Assembly (NCBI GenBank): GCA_030848705.1
Contig: CM061240.1
Span: forward strand, 24,509,001 to 24,573,000
Origin: Heracleum sosnowskyi
Taxonomy: Eukaryota > Streptophyta > Magnoliopsida > Apiales > Apiaceae
Reading direction: 5' to 3'
Length of the DNA stretch: 64,000 nt
The position numbers and the translations under genes were made by a program. The notes below the pieces were generated by a model, which made no database searches, was not told the DNA's origin, and saw only the letters and a list, made by a program, of their open reading frames with translations. Positions 20,807 to 32,108 of this stretch are shown here, piece by piece. The stretch's first letter is position 1, and each line of letters begins with the position of its first letter.

Positions 20807-22172
20807 CAGAAAAACTAGAGGAGATTCAAAGAAGCTATGGAGTTGGAGACCACGAGTTTCAAAAGTGTAGCAATTTAGACTGGTGATGGCGAGACACTTG
20901 AATCCTACTCGGTAACATAGTTTCAAGTTTTTGCGTACTGTCAATGCTTTGCTATTACTTCCTCATATACCTTAAGTAGCCTCTGTAGGATCAAGGGGGG
21001 TAGATGATTTTTATTTGCTTTTGATGTTTCAGCTAGCCAAGTCTGTACTCTACCGAGACTTTTTGCTACTTGATCCATGTGATACTGCAGCAGTTGATGA
21101 GTATCTGAAAGGCGAGGTTGATGTCAGAAAAGGGAAGCATGGTTGGCGACAAAGGCAGTTCTCAGCCATCTAAATCTTGTAAGAAATTTAGTACTCCCAC
21201 TTCACAATATGAGGGATCTGTCCATATGTTATTATCTGGGTACAAAAATCTGGTCCCTGATGCAAAAATCAAAGAACATCTTCACCCACTCCTGGTATAT
21301 CTATATATTTAATTGGTTCCGCCTTAACTTTATTAGAAATACATTTTTCTAGTTGCATTACTTCGTTTATCATTCGTTACACTCCTTATAGGAGAGGTTT
21401 AGTTGGTTCATTTGTATTGTATCGTCTCTTTTTTTATCACCACTGTATCGTCTCTTTTGGTTGCATGCTTAGAGAAAAAGAACTTTAGCTCGGGAACCTA
21501 GTTCAGATCTAAGTATGTGCCAAATAGTTTCCCAATCAGGTTTCATATCTACAACATTTAGGTGCAATATAGCTCCTTATAGTGATTCTTTTCTATAACA
21601 AAAGCTGTCACTTCGAAATATTTAGGTTCTTAAGAAATGATAATCAGAAAATCTCTAAGTGGTCTTATTTTAAAGAAATCATTTTGTTCTCTAAGTGGTC
21701 TTGTTTTAAAGAAATCACCGAGGGTGATGATGGCAATTATGTGCCAACTGCAACTTCTGATCTTTAGTGCCTGGAGGTGAGGTGTCTCAGAAATTTATTA
21801 TTCCAGTATGAGATATGTAGAATTGCACTTGTTGAACCATGATGATGGATTATTAATTCTCCAGACATGCACTCCTGCCGGCCAGCATATTCCGTAGTGA
21901 AAGAGAAGCATCAGCACAGACTTTGAACTAGAAGAACCAGCTAGCCGGTTATGCAAAAGATTGCAGGCTGGTACAGGTCAAGCCATCCGATTTAGATAAA
22001 GCATTTCACCAGAAGACCGAGGTCTTCTACAAGTCCACAGAGGAGTTAGGTTCGAAATTTTTTAATGTGTTTCATATTAGCTGGTTGAACTCTAGTTGGT
22101 TGATGATGAATATTGGTTGTAGTAGTGAATTTTAGTTCGTTGTAATAACAAATATTGATTGTAATGATATAT
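20741..22172 (+). other. Unidentified exon-like fragments downstream of the cyclin
   Basis: Three pieces look coding but I cannot name them. 20741-20884 reads EIPLDNEGENVGVVLQEEIE and continues as a Glu-rich helix to a stop; it is joined to the cyclin without an obvious splice site. 21033-21167 follows an AG acceptor and reads LAKSVLYRDFLLLDPCDTAA and on to HGWRQRQ. About 21962-22050 reads KPSDLDKAFHQKTEVFYKST before a likely donor. Between them, 21645-21716 holds a duplicated TCTAAGTGGTCTTxTTTTAA unit. The remainder is AT-rich and non-coding. This looks like a patchwork of captured or rearranged exons. Confidence 0.4.
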
Positions 22173-23734
22173 TGTTAAGTGGATGTCATATCCACTTTTT
22201 AGGCCGTTAAATGGATGAGCTATGGTGAGTTCTCGAGTTATTAGTGTCATTTAATCGCGTTTTATGTTGTTTGTAGGTTTTTTGCATCATTGGCATGACG
22301 GGGCGTGAATGGTGAGAGAAATGAAGGAAGAAAGCAGCAAAAGCTAGAAAGTGCAGATTCTAAGTGGATATTAAGTCCAGAGGAGAATTTCAAGTGGTGG
22401 CTTGGTGATTGTTTGAGAAGCTAAGTATGGAGAGCGGGATTGAGGAGCTTGAAGAGGCTTCGAGGCAAGTGATGAAGCCGAGCCAGAAGTCTGCAGCCAT
22501 CATGGAGCAGTAGGGAAGACATGCAGAGATGGTATGTGCCAAAGCAAGAGCAAGAACGGCAAGAAAAAAAATTTGTCCAGAGGCCAACCACCTGGGGCGC
22601 CCGCGCCAGGACCCAGGCGGCCGCTTGGTAGCTAGCGCGTCCGCGGGGTGTCTGGGGCGGCCGCGCCAGGAGGGGAATTTCTAATGGGCTGTTTTGATGG
22701 ACCGGGTTGTGTTTTAAGGATTGGGCACTGTTATTTAGCCTATTTCTAATGTATGTAACCGGGGGGAGTTATTGAGGAGATTGGATGATATTTTATAACA
22801 TTTTTTTTGATCTATCTAAGGTTAAGGGATAAAAAGGTTTAATTTCCAAGGAAGCAAGAAAGGAGTTGACAAATCTTTTCTATAATCTTCAAGGGGGTTT
22901 GACCTAGTTCTATATACATTCGGTTTTGTAATCATACTTTGGATATTTTAATCATTTTATCTCTTATTCTCCATTCTTTCCATTATGTTAACCATAGAAC
23001 CCATGATGTGGATTAGTTCAATTATGAACTAAAACGCTTCATGGGGTTTCAATGGATTGTTTTGTGATTATTTAATTGAATTGCCATGAATTGTGATTAT
23101 AAACTAGGATGCCTAGTGTGGTTGTGTGAATGAATATAGATGCGTAGCTAACATCTATTGTGCAAATCTCTAAGGAAGTGAAAGTGGAATTAGAGATTAG
23201 GGCTTGCCATGCTAGCATAGGTTTATGACGGGTTTTCCGCATAGTAGTAGTATAGATTCGAAAGAACAATACTCCCTTATGTAGTGATAGGAAACTTGTA
23301 ATTAAAATGGTTATGTCACCCAATCGCATAGACATATAGTGATTTGGATATAATTGTTGTCCATTAACTTCTATCTTAATTGTGGATGTTGTATGGTTCG
23401 GTGTGAATTGATTGAAAGATTGTTCATACCATTTTCGTGTTTCCGCTAGCTTCCTTATTAATCACATTCTATCGTCTTGGCAGGTTATCTAGATAAAAGC
23501 AATTCATGAAGTTGAAACCCTATGTCTTTCTCTCATAAGTAAATCATCTTAATTAAGTCGATATTTAGTAATAGTATAAACAATCAAAATTATTACTTGT
23601 CCAAGCTATTAAGGTTCAACCAAACACTGTTGAATAGGCGCATTTACGTAATTCACTGAGTCTTCGTGGGAACGATCCCTACTTATTACTTATTGCATAT
23701 TGACTGCGTATACTTGCGTAGAAAATAGCGAACA
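22173..23734 (+). mobile_element. Solo LTR of a Gypsy-type element (1562 bp)
   Basis: Bounded TG...CA (TGTTAAGTGG ... TAGCGAACA) with a perfect 5-bp duplication tatat at 22168-22172 and 23735-23739. The right part has TTCGTGGGAACGATCCCTAC, a signature I know from the ends of long LTRs of plant Gypsy elements. GC-rich ccgcgcc blocks lie at 22595-22675. No internal domain or second LTR is present, so it is best explained by LTR-LTR recombination. Confidence 0.8.
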
Positions 23735-23739
23735 TATAT

Positions 23740-24309
23740 AGTTGTTCCTTTTTACGTATATAAAACCATTGTCTAGCCTATTTTTAGACCATGGGGGCAT
23801 TTATAAGAAGAGTTGTTATAAATAATATCTTACAACAACCAAACTTTATAAAAGTGTTGTGTGTTAAAAATACGACAATGACTTATAAAAACTAAATCAT
23901 TGTATGAAGGAATTACATACATGAGATGAAAAAGAATAAACCGTCATCTGAGAGTAAGAAAGACAACAATTTGGAAAACAAAAACTGTTGTATAAACTGC
24001 TTCCTAGAACGGTATTTAAATCGATTAATACATAAACTGTTGTTGTTTCTAGCTATTATACAACAATTTATATTTACTCGTATGTTGTCTTCATCACCTT
24101 ATACACCGCAATTTTTGGTAGAAAACTGTCGTCCTTTCTGGCTATTATACCACACTTTGTTAATCGGTGACTGTCGTGTCAGTGCTTATACACAACATTT
24201 TTTAACCGTTGTCTGAGTTCCATCTGATGGCATCTCAATAGTCATCGGTTTTTAGGGGTAATAGACAACGGGCCTGGGTGAGTCGTCTGTTTCAGTTTTT
24301 CTTGTAGTG
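23740..24309. mobile_element. Right end of a CACTA transposon
   Basis: The segment ends CAGTTTTTCTTGTAGTG at 24309; its reverse complement begins CACTACAAGAAAAACTG, a standard CACTA terminus. The next three bases, att, would be the target duplication. The preceding 570 bp contain repeated AACxGTTGT, GTTGTATAA and TATACAAC motifs, typical of subterminal repeats. I could not find the matching left end in the window; the motif-rich tandem repeat at 6535-8369 may be part of the same element. It was inserted in intron 6 of the receptor kinase on the minus strand. Confidence 0.75.
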
Positions 24310-24555
24310 ATTATGTAGATGTTTATTTTTCAATCACAGAAAGGCTTTTTCAAGAATGATATTTTTCATGAATGGACATGAATTATGGTTATTCGGTAGT
24401 GTGCTTTGGAGCAGGGGTTAGTGTATACATAACCAATACTTGAAGGTTTGATGTGTACGACATTTTTCTTTAGGGTTCTATGTGTACAAAGAGTCATATT
24501 TCAAGGTTTATGTTATAATTAAGCCTAAATTAAAGAGACATGGAGAATGCCTTAC
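24310..24555. other. Receptor-kinase intron 6 sequence, truncated
   Basis: AT-rich sequence after the exon 6 donor of the minus-strand receptor kinase. No further LRR exon is recognisable before the CACTA end at 24309. Confidence 0.5.
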
Positions 24556-25169
24556 AGGTTTTGCAAATTGACTAGTTTCCCAAGCTCAGCTGGCACACTT
24601 CCTCTGAACATGTTGTGTTCAAGACTCCTGATAGCATTGCTAATTTTTTAGTGACATACGTAAGATAAAAGTGTGTATGCATGTGTATTTGAGGGAGAAG
24701 AAAGCATACAGATATTTGAGAGTGGAAATATTTCCTATGTAACCTGGGATTGGTCCTGATAAACGATTCACTATGAAAGACCTGAAATAAATTCGGTTAA
24801 ATTTAGGAAGTGCATTTAAAGTTAAAATTATTAGATGTTAGTGAAGAGTACTAGCATACACTCACATTAGTTCCAACTTTGTTGAAGCCCATTCATTGGG
24901 TATTGTGCCATGAAGGTAGTTCCGTGTTAAATCACTGTAAAATTAGTGTTGGCTTTGAGATGGCAGGGCCAAAAATGTCTAAATGTCCTGATCAAAAGAT
25001 ACAAGCACAAAATTCTTACATCTGTTTTATGTAAGGCAATTTAGCCAAGGATGGTGGAGGTATACCATCAAGATCCTGACCTTTAAGAAATCTACATATT
25101 GAGGAATCAGAACTTGTTAATTGTCCCAAAAGAACATGCATCCCTTAAAGTTGATATTATAATTATTTA

Positions 25170-25644
25170 CTAGCTGATAACCCGTGCCAAGCACGGGCCG
25201 AGCATGAGACGACATTAAAATATTAATATTGATAAATTATTAAAAAATATTATTAAAAAATGTATTTGTCGAGAATTGAATGATAAAAATAATATAATAA
25301 ATAAACTACTATTTAATTATGTAGTTATAGACAATCGAACTGTGAATAAAGCTAAAGAAATTAAAGTAAATAATAAATCTTGTAGGATTTTATATGATTA
25401 CGTAGCTGCAAGGAATCGAACCCTTTATGAACCTAATGAATTTAAAGTAAATAAATAAATCTTATATAATTACGTACCCGGGATGAAGCTAAAGAATTTA
25501 AAGTAAATAAATCTTGTATAATAATGTAGTTGCTAGGAATCGAACCCAGATATAGTGATAACCAAATTTGATACTTTGGTACTTTGATACTTTAGTACCG
25601 CTCGCCATTTTCACATTGTTTTGCTTATTAATAAAGAGTATAGA
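25170..25644 (-). mobile_element. Non-autonomous Helitron, copy 1 (475 bp)
   Basis: On the minus strand it starts TCTATACTCTTTATTAATAA and ends with a hairpin CCCGTGCTTGGCACGGG followed by TTATCAGCTAG. It sits between A and T, as Helitrons do, without target duplication. Internal 70-bp units carry GGGTTCGATTCC and AAATCTTGTA(T/G)-like sequence. The near copy at 32109-32613 has the same ends. No replicase-helicase is encoded. Confidence 0.8.
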
Positions 25645-26048
25645 TATGATCAATCTTATGATCATAATTTCTTGCACCTGCTTTTCTCTAGTTTACAAGA
25701 ACCATGCTTTTGGGTTTGTTGAAATCAATCAAAGATTATATGGAATTAAACATTCATAATACAAACATGTCACAACTTGTCTAAAACTCGCACCTCCAAA
25801 CCCTGAAGACACGAGATCAGGTAAAGAAAAAAATGATGAAGGCTAGGAGCCTACTTGGGCTTAAAGTATATGGAATAAAAGAAGTAGCTTTTTTGAGAAA
25901 AAAAACAGCACCCAAAGACATTCTGAATTTAAGAGTTCTCAAAACGTATTTATAATGCTAGAGGAACAAATGCAACAAAGACAACAAGGCCTTGTAGCTC
26001 CAGAAGCTGGCAACTCCCTCCTCCGGGCTGCATTAAAGTTCTCTCCCA
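25645..26048. other. Receptor-kinase intron 2 remainder
   Basis: AT-rich sequence with no coding frame of note. The part from about 25985 matches copy A up to its breakpoint at 6536. Confidence 0.5.
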
Positions 26049-26186
26049 GATGATGGGTGGAAGGTAATCTTTTTTGCTGCCACAAGAAGAGTACAGGCAC
26101 ATTGGCCTTCTGAAACTGCAGAATGTGAAGCTGCTCTTATGGGAGACAGGTTGGAGGTAACGAGGCATGGAACGAAGAAGGTAACA
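26049..26186 (+). pseudogene. LINE-type RNase H fragment inside receptor-kinase copy B
   Basis: The plus strand reads DDGWKVIFFAATRRVQAHWP, then SETAECEAALMGDRLEVTRHG, with no stop. It resembles the RVT_3 RNase H-like domain of plant LINE-derived proteins. Only a 45-residue scrap remains, in intron 2 and antisense to the receptor kinase. The inverted copy at 6345-6482 is nearly the same. Confidence 0.5.
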
Positions 26187-26589
26187 ATATTATAGCAATA
26201 AAATTTCCATTGATTAATAAAATTTCTTAAGAAGATGAGAAAAATGTTATTGCATGGGAATGAAGAATCTTCTTCTACTATTGTTTTTTTTAACACCCAG
26301 GCATTCGTTTCGTGTAACTTGCATGCAAGGTGTTCTCTACGGGTTGAGAATATAAAAACTTAACCATTCAAATACGTACATCATTTCAATGTGACAGATC
26401 CCACCAGGGAAGGAGCAACTGCAGATGACAGAATTGTTATACTGTGGCCTTGATTTTATATTTGGAGTGTTCCAGTTTGGATGGTTTTCATCACAAGGAT
26501 TCACACTAAAATTCCAGTCCTTTTTACGTAGTTGATCAGCTATTTCACGGAGTACATTCACTGCATATAAACCAAACTCACATGTTTTA

Positions 26590-26783
26590 TGACAAAAGAG
26601 TAAAGATTGTAGAGATATGAAGACTCTCAATTGTATTGAAGAAGATGAAACAATAATGATGATTACATTAGGAATGTTCTGACTTGACTTTATATATAAC
26701 ATTCTGTAACTAACTAACACTATTCTGTAACTAACTTTGTTACAATTGACTTATTGACTATTTCATCATCTATATAAGTATCA
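26590..26783 (-). repeat. 3' LTR of the RE-like Copia (194 bp)
   Basis: Starts TGACAAAAGAG and ends AAGTATCA on the plus strand. The pol frame reads through from the internal region into this LTR and stops at 26720. Confidence 0.95.
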
Positions 26784-29700
26784 GCCCCCCTCAAGTTGGA
26801 TGACTGAAACAGGTTGCAGACATTCAACTTGCAGCTTAAACTGTGAAGAGAAACAGCACCCAATGCCTTTGTAAACATATCAGCCGGTTGAGAAGTAGTG
26901 GAGATATGAACTGGAGCAATTAAACCTTGCTGAAGTTTTTCACGAACAACATGATAATCGATCTCTATGTGCTTTGTACGCTCATGAAACACAGAGTTCG
27001 AAGCAATGTAGATAGCAGAACGGGAGTCACAATGAAAAGGCACTGGTAGTTTAGGAAAAACCTGAAAGTCCTTAAGAATCGCCACAAGCCAAGTAACCTC
27101 ACCACAAGTAGCTGCCATAGCTCTATATTCGGCTTCAGCACTAGATTGTGACACTGTGTGCTGTTTTTTACACTTCCAAGAAATCAACGAATTGCCAAGC
27201 ATAATACAATAACCAGTGAGAGATTGACGAGAGGCCTTACAACCGCCCCAGTCAGAATCACAATAAGCAACAAGATCAAGAGAGGAGTCAGAAGAAATGA
27301 GAAGTCCCTGACCAGGAGATTGCTTAATATAGCGTAAAACCCTATAAGCAGCATGCAAATGATCCTCACGAGGATTGGCTAAGTACTGAGATAAAATGTG
27401 TACCGAATAGGAAAGATCAGGTCTTGTAATAGTAAGATAGACCAATTTGCCCACAATTCGTCTATACAGAGAAGCATTCTTGACAGATAACAATTAAGAG
27501 TAGTTGTCCGTTAAATGATGATTCTGTTCCATAGGTACAGAAGAAGGTTTGGAAGTCAACATACCAGTCTCTGTCAACAAATCCAAAACATACTTGCGTT
27601 GATTGATATAAAAACCAGCATTTGAGCGAGCAACCTCCAAACCAAGAAAATAGTGAAGCAGGCCGAGATCTTTTATCTTGAACCTGGATAACAGAAAGCT
27701 TTTAACATCACTGATCACAGAGGAAGAGGAACCAGTAACTAAGATATCGTCTACATAAACCAGCACAGCACAAAACTTCCCATATTTGCAAAATGTGAAC
27801 AAGCTATTGTCACTATGAGACTGGAGGAACCCAAAATCCAGAAGAGCCTGAGAGAGTTTAACAAACCAACAACGAGGAGCCTGTTTCAGACCATACAGAG
27901 ACTTTCTGAGCAGACAGACTACATTAAGAGGGATCTTTATATCTGTAAGATATTGATAACCAGGGGGTAGCCTCATATATACTTTTTCATTTAAGTCACC
28001 ATGTAGAAAAGCGTTAGCGACATCCATTTGAAAAACATCCCACTGTCTAGAAGCAGCAACAGCAAGGAGAATCCGTACAGTTTTCATTTTTGCAACTGGT
28101 GCAAACGTTTCAAAATAATCTAAACCTTGTGTTTGAGTGAATCCCCGAGCAACCAAACGTGCTTTATATCTATCAATAGACCCATCAGGCTGATATTTAA
28201 TCCTAAAGAGCCACTTACAGTCAACAATGTGATGACCAGAAGGAGTAGTAACAAGCTGCCATGTTTGATTTTGCTCAAGAGCTCTTATTTCAGACTTCAT
28301 AGCTTGAAGCCAGGAAGGATCAGGAGCAGCCTGTGCAAATGTAGAAGGTACTCGAATAGGAGTAATAGCTGCAACAAAAGCTTGATAACGAGGAGTAAAT
28401 CTATCATAGGATAAGTACTTACTGATAGGATAAGTACAAACAGCCATACCTGCCCCAGATGAAGAAGTAGGAGAGAGAGCTGTAACTGCATGAGTGGAAG
28501 GAAGACCAATAAAATCTTTGTATTTAGAAGGTAACTGTTTAACCCTGGATGGTCTGGTAGGTGGCAATGACACTAGTGAGGAAGGAATAGAAGGAGAAAT
28601 TGCAGACACCTCAGCTGTGTCATAGTCCACAGCAGGGTCAGAGACCACAGCAGGGTCAGAGACCACAGCAGGTGAATTTAAAGAAAGAGTGGAATCAATC
28701 TCAGGAGAGGAGTGAGAGAACTGTAATGGAAACAAAGGTATATCTAGTGTAGTGGAATCAAAAGAAGGACATAAGTCTGAAGATTTAAAAGGAAAGACAT
28801 CTTCTACAAAGAAAACATCCCTAGACAGCACACACTTTTTTGTGTGTAAATCATAAATTTTGAAACCTTTCTTTCCATGTGGATACCCAATAAACACTCC
28901 TTTGATAACTCTAGAAGAAAATTTGTCCAAAGAATTTGTATTAGTAGCATAGCACAAACAGCCAAATGCTTTGATGGACAAATAATTTGGTTCTTTATCA
29001 AACAACAATTCAAAAGGTGTTTTATACTGAAGTAATTTGCAAGGTAGGAGATTCACAATATGAGTAGCAGTTAATATGAAATCACCCCAGAAAGAATTAG
29101 GAAGATTAGATTGAAATTTAAGTGCTCTAGCAATATTTAACAGATGTTGATGTTTTCTTTCAGCTCTGCCATTTTGCTGAGGAGTTCTAGCACAAGATGT
29201 TTGCTGTAAAATGCCAAGAGATTGAAGATAAGTAGTAAGATCCTGATTGGTGAATTCAGTACCATTATCAGATCTTACTACTTTGATGACTTTGTGGAAT
29301 TGAGTTGTAACATATGCAATAAAGTTTCGAATGAGATTAGGAACCTGAGTCTTATGTTGAAATAGAAACACCCAAGTAGCCCTAGAATAGTCATCAACTA
29401 CAGTAAGAAAGTAGGTACAATTATTGTGAGTACACTGTTTGTAAGGTCCCCAAACATCTATATGAATAAGATCAAATAGTTCAGAACTATGAGAAGTACT
29501 AGAAGGAAAAGGAAGTCTATGTTGTTTAGACATATGGCACACATCACAAGTATCAAAGTTTAAGGAGTGTGAATTCACAAATTTTAATTTCTGAAGAATG
29601 ACAGAAGAAGGGTGTCCCATTCTTGAGTGCCACAACATAGCATTCTCAACTGATGTAGCATTACAACTTTTAGGACTAATACTATTGTTGATCATTACAT

Positions 29701-31375
29701 GAGAACTAGAGTAGGGTTGATTATTGAAACTAGGTACAGTAAACTGAGATTGAGTACTGGATACAGTAAACTGAGATTGAGTACTGGACAACACAGAAGA
29801 GTTGAGTTTATAAAGTCCATCATGCAGATTACCAATCTCCCCGTCCTTCTTCAAAATAGGGTCCTGTATATAACACACATTGGACGAGAAAAACACCAGA
29901 CAAGAGAGATCAGTAGTGAGTTTGACAATGGAGATGAGATTACATTGAAATTGAGGGACACATAGAACCTCATGAAGAATTAGGTCAGAAGTCAAACACA
30001 CATCTCCAATGTGAGTAATACATGCTGTATTCCCATCAGGTAGATACAATTTAGCAGATAAAGACTTGACATTAGTTAGTAAATGTAAATGACTAGTTAT
30101 ATGATTTGTAGCACCAGAATCCAATATCCAAGAGGCATGAGGATCAGTTGTAGTACTAAGTACAGAATTTGCACTAACCACAGAGCAAGAGAAATTACCA
30201 GCCATCTGAGAAGAGGATGGATTAGAACTCCAACTATTGCTTTGTTTCAGAGTATCTTGTATCATCTTTGATAACTGTTGACACTGAGCAGCTGAAAATA
30301 ATGAAGCATCAAGAGACTCTGTATCAGTAGATGTAGAGCTAAGTCCAGAAGGAGTGTTAGAGACTTGTGCTGCAGATTTGACAAATGTAGATTGAGATAA
30401 TTTCTTTGGCTTAGGTTTAGGCTTGCCAAATAATCTATGCCAATCTGGATAGCCATGTAAACAAAAGCACTTATCCCTGTTATGACCCGGATTTTGACAG
30501 TAGTCACAATACAAATCATTGTTAACTTGTTTTCTAGCAGTAGGATTGACAGGATTCCCAGATTTCATCCTGTACTGATTGTTAACCTTGACATTCATTG
30601 CCATAGCATCTGAAATAGGTGACTGAGTAATTTTTGCAAAATCTCGCTGAGATTCTTCTTGAAGCAACAGAGAAAAAGCTTGAGACAGAGTAGGTATAGG
30701 TGTCATCATCAGTAACTGTCCTCTAACAGTTGTATATTGATCATTAAGTCCCATCAAGAACTGACTCAGCTTAATAGCATCCTCATACTTATCCAATTTT
30801 CTAGAATTATCACAAGCACACCTGCTATTAACACATACACATTTCGGAATAGGATTCAAGTTATCAATTTCAGCTATGAGAGTACGAAATCTAGTAAAGA
30901 AGGCTGTAATACTCAAATTGCCTTGCTGTATAGAAGCTAGTTCTTTCCGTAACTGAAACGTACGAGGCATATTCGATTGAGAGAATCTAACAGCTAGATC
31001 ATCCCAAATGTCCTTAGCAGTAGTAAAATATGCAACACTATTGCGTATATCAGTGGAGATAGAGTTCAAAATCCAGGATAACACCATATTATTACACCGA
31101 ATCCACAAAGCATAATGAGGAGTATTAACATCAGGTTTAACCAGAGATCCATCAATCAGACCTAATTTCATTTTAGCTGAAAGTGCAATTGCAATTGATC
31201 TACTCCAATGATGATAGTTCTGCTCAGTTAAAAGTTGTGTGACAATCGGAGTACCTGGATTATCAGAATTCTGAAGGAAGTAAGGATGATTTGAGTCAAT
31301 TACTTGCGAATTTGATTGATTACCAGTAGCATTCGATGTTGTTCCAGTAGTTGCAGCCGCATAGTTCATCGCCAT
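26720..31375 (-). pseudogene. Copia gag-pol polyprotein with one in-frame stop
   Basis: The frame starts at ATG 31375 and runs 1293 codons to a TAA at 27494-27496, then continues in the same frame for 257 codons to 26720. Domains in order: Gag; zinc knuckle CDYCQNPGHNRDKC at about residue 290; protease WILDSGATNHI at about 417; GAG pre-integrase WHSRMGHPSS; integrase core with HIDVWGP, RSDNGTEF and NGRAERKHQH; reverse transcriptase with QMDVANAFLHGDL and YVDD at about 1210; after the stop, RNase H with YCDSDWGGCKASRQS and SSAEAEYRAMA. The stop falls in the linker between reverse transcriptase and RNase H, so without readthrough RNase H would be lost. Every other motif is conserved. Confidence 0.93.
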
Positions 31376-31588
31376 GAGTTATTGCCTTGAATCAATAGTA
31401 TGAACACAATTGATGTACTGATAGTATAAGAAACCCTAGATTTGCGAGACTTTGGATAGCCAGCAATTCACACAATTTACACAGTCAAATCAACCAGAAA
31501 CAAAGAGATGAAGATTAAAATATGTATAGTTGTATGTAAGTAAAGGTAGCGGAAGCAGAAAATATGAGAGATTCTTGCTCTGATACCA

Positions 31589-31782
31589 TGACAAAAGAGT
31601 AAAGATTGTAGAGAGATGAAGACTCTCAATTGTATTGAAGAAGATGAAACAATAATGATGATTACATTAGGAATGTTCTGACTTGACTTTATATATAACA
31701 TTCTGTAACTAAATAACACTATTCTGTAACTAACTTTGTTACAGTTGACTTATTGACTATTTCATCATCTATATAAGTATCA
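31589..31782 (-). repeat. 5' LTR of the RE-like Copia (194 bp)
   Basis: Partner of 26590-26783, with about three differences in 194 bp. The primer binding site adjoins it at 31577-31588. Confidence 0.95.
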
Positions 31783-32108
31783 TTTTAGCATACCAGTAAG
31801 ACACATTTCTAGGAACTTAACATGCCAATTAATAAAGTTTTAAACAAGCTAATTTAATAAAGTAGGAGCCTGATTGTATCGAAAAAGCTATTTTGTAGAC
31901 TTTTTTACCTTCCTCTGGTGGAAGACGCCTACTGATCTGTCCTTCAACAAAACACTCTTTCAACCCTGCTAACATAACAAAAACAAGTTTAAGAAGAAAT
32001 AAAGAACGTAAAGTATGCCAAACTTTCGCCATCTCTGTTCTGTTTGTACTAAAAATCCCAAGCTAATAATGCATACCAAGCATTTACACGGGAGTACTAT
32101 TATTTATA

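Larger units (their letters stand above)
26590..31782 (-). mobile_element. Ty1/Copia retrotransposon, RE-like, nearly intact (5193 bp)
   Basis: LTRs of 194 bp at 26590-26783 and 31589-31782 differ at about three positions. Perfect 5-bp duplication tttta at 26585-26589 and 31783-31787. On the minus strand: 5' LTR with TATATATAAAG TATA box at about 31688-31698, primer site GGTATCAGAGC at 31577-31588, gag-pol frame, polypurine tract GAGGGGGGC at 26784-26793 and 3' LTR. It inserted in intron 1 of the receptor kinase in the same orientation. One in-frame stop between reverse transcriptase and RNase H is the only defect I see. Confidence 0.95.
24556..32032 (-). pseudogene. LRR-VIII-2 receptor kinase, copy B: exons 1-6, 3' part missing
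   Basis: Minus-strand exons: 1, 32032-31909; 2, 26560-26380; 3, 25091-25020; 4, 24934-24866; 5, 24781-24710; 6, 24627-24556 (sizes 124, 181, 72, 69, 72, 72). All junctions are GT-AG and the spliced frame stays open. Exon 1 gives MAKVWHTLRSLFLLKLVFVM, a signal peptide, then RRLPPEE. Exon 2 gives VNVLREIADQLRKKDWNFSV and a CSCSFPGG motif. Exons 3-6 are one LRR each (LDGIPPSLAKLP, LHGTIPNEWAS, LSGPIPGYIGN, FRGSVPAELGK). The layout matches At1g53430-type plasma-membrane receptor kinases. Later LRRs, malectin domain, membrane segment and kinase are absent: intron 6 runs into a CACTA end. Intron 1 holds a 5.2-kb Copia; intron 2 holds a Helitron and a LINE scrap. A surviving gene would need its 3' exons elsewhere. 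Confidence 0.85.
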
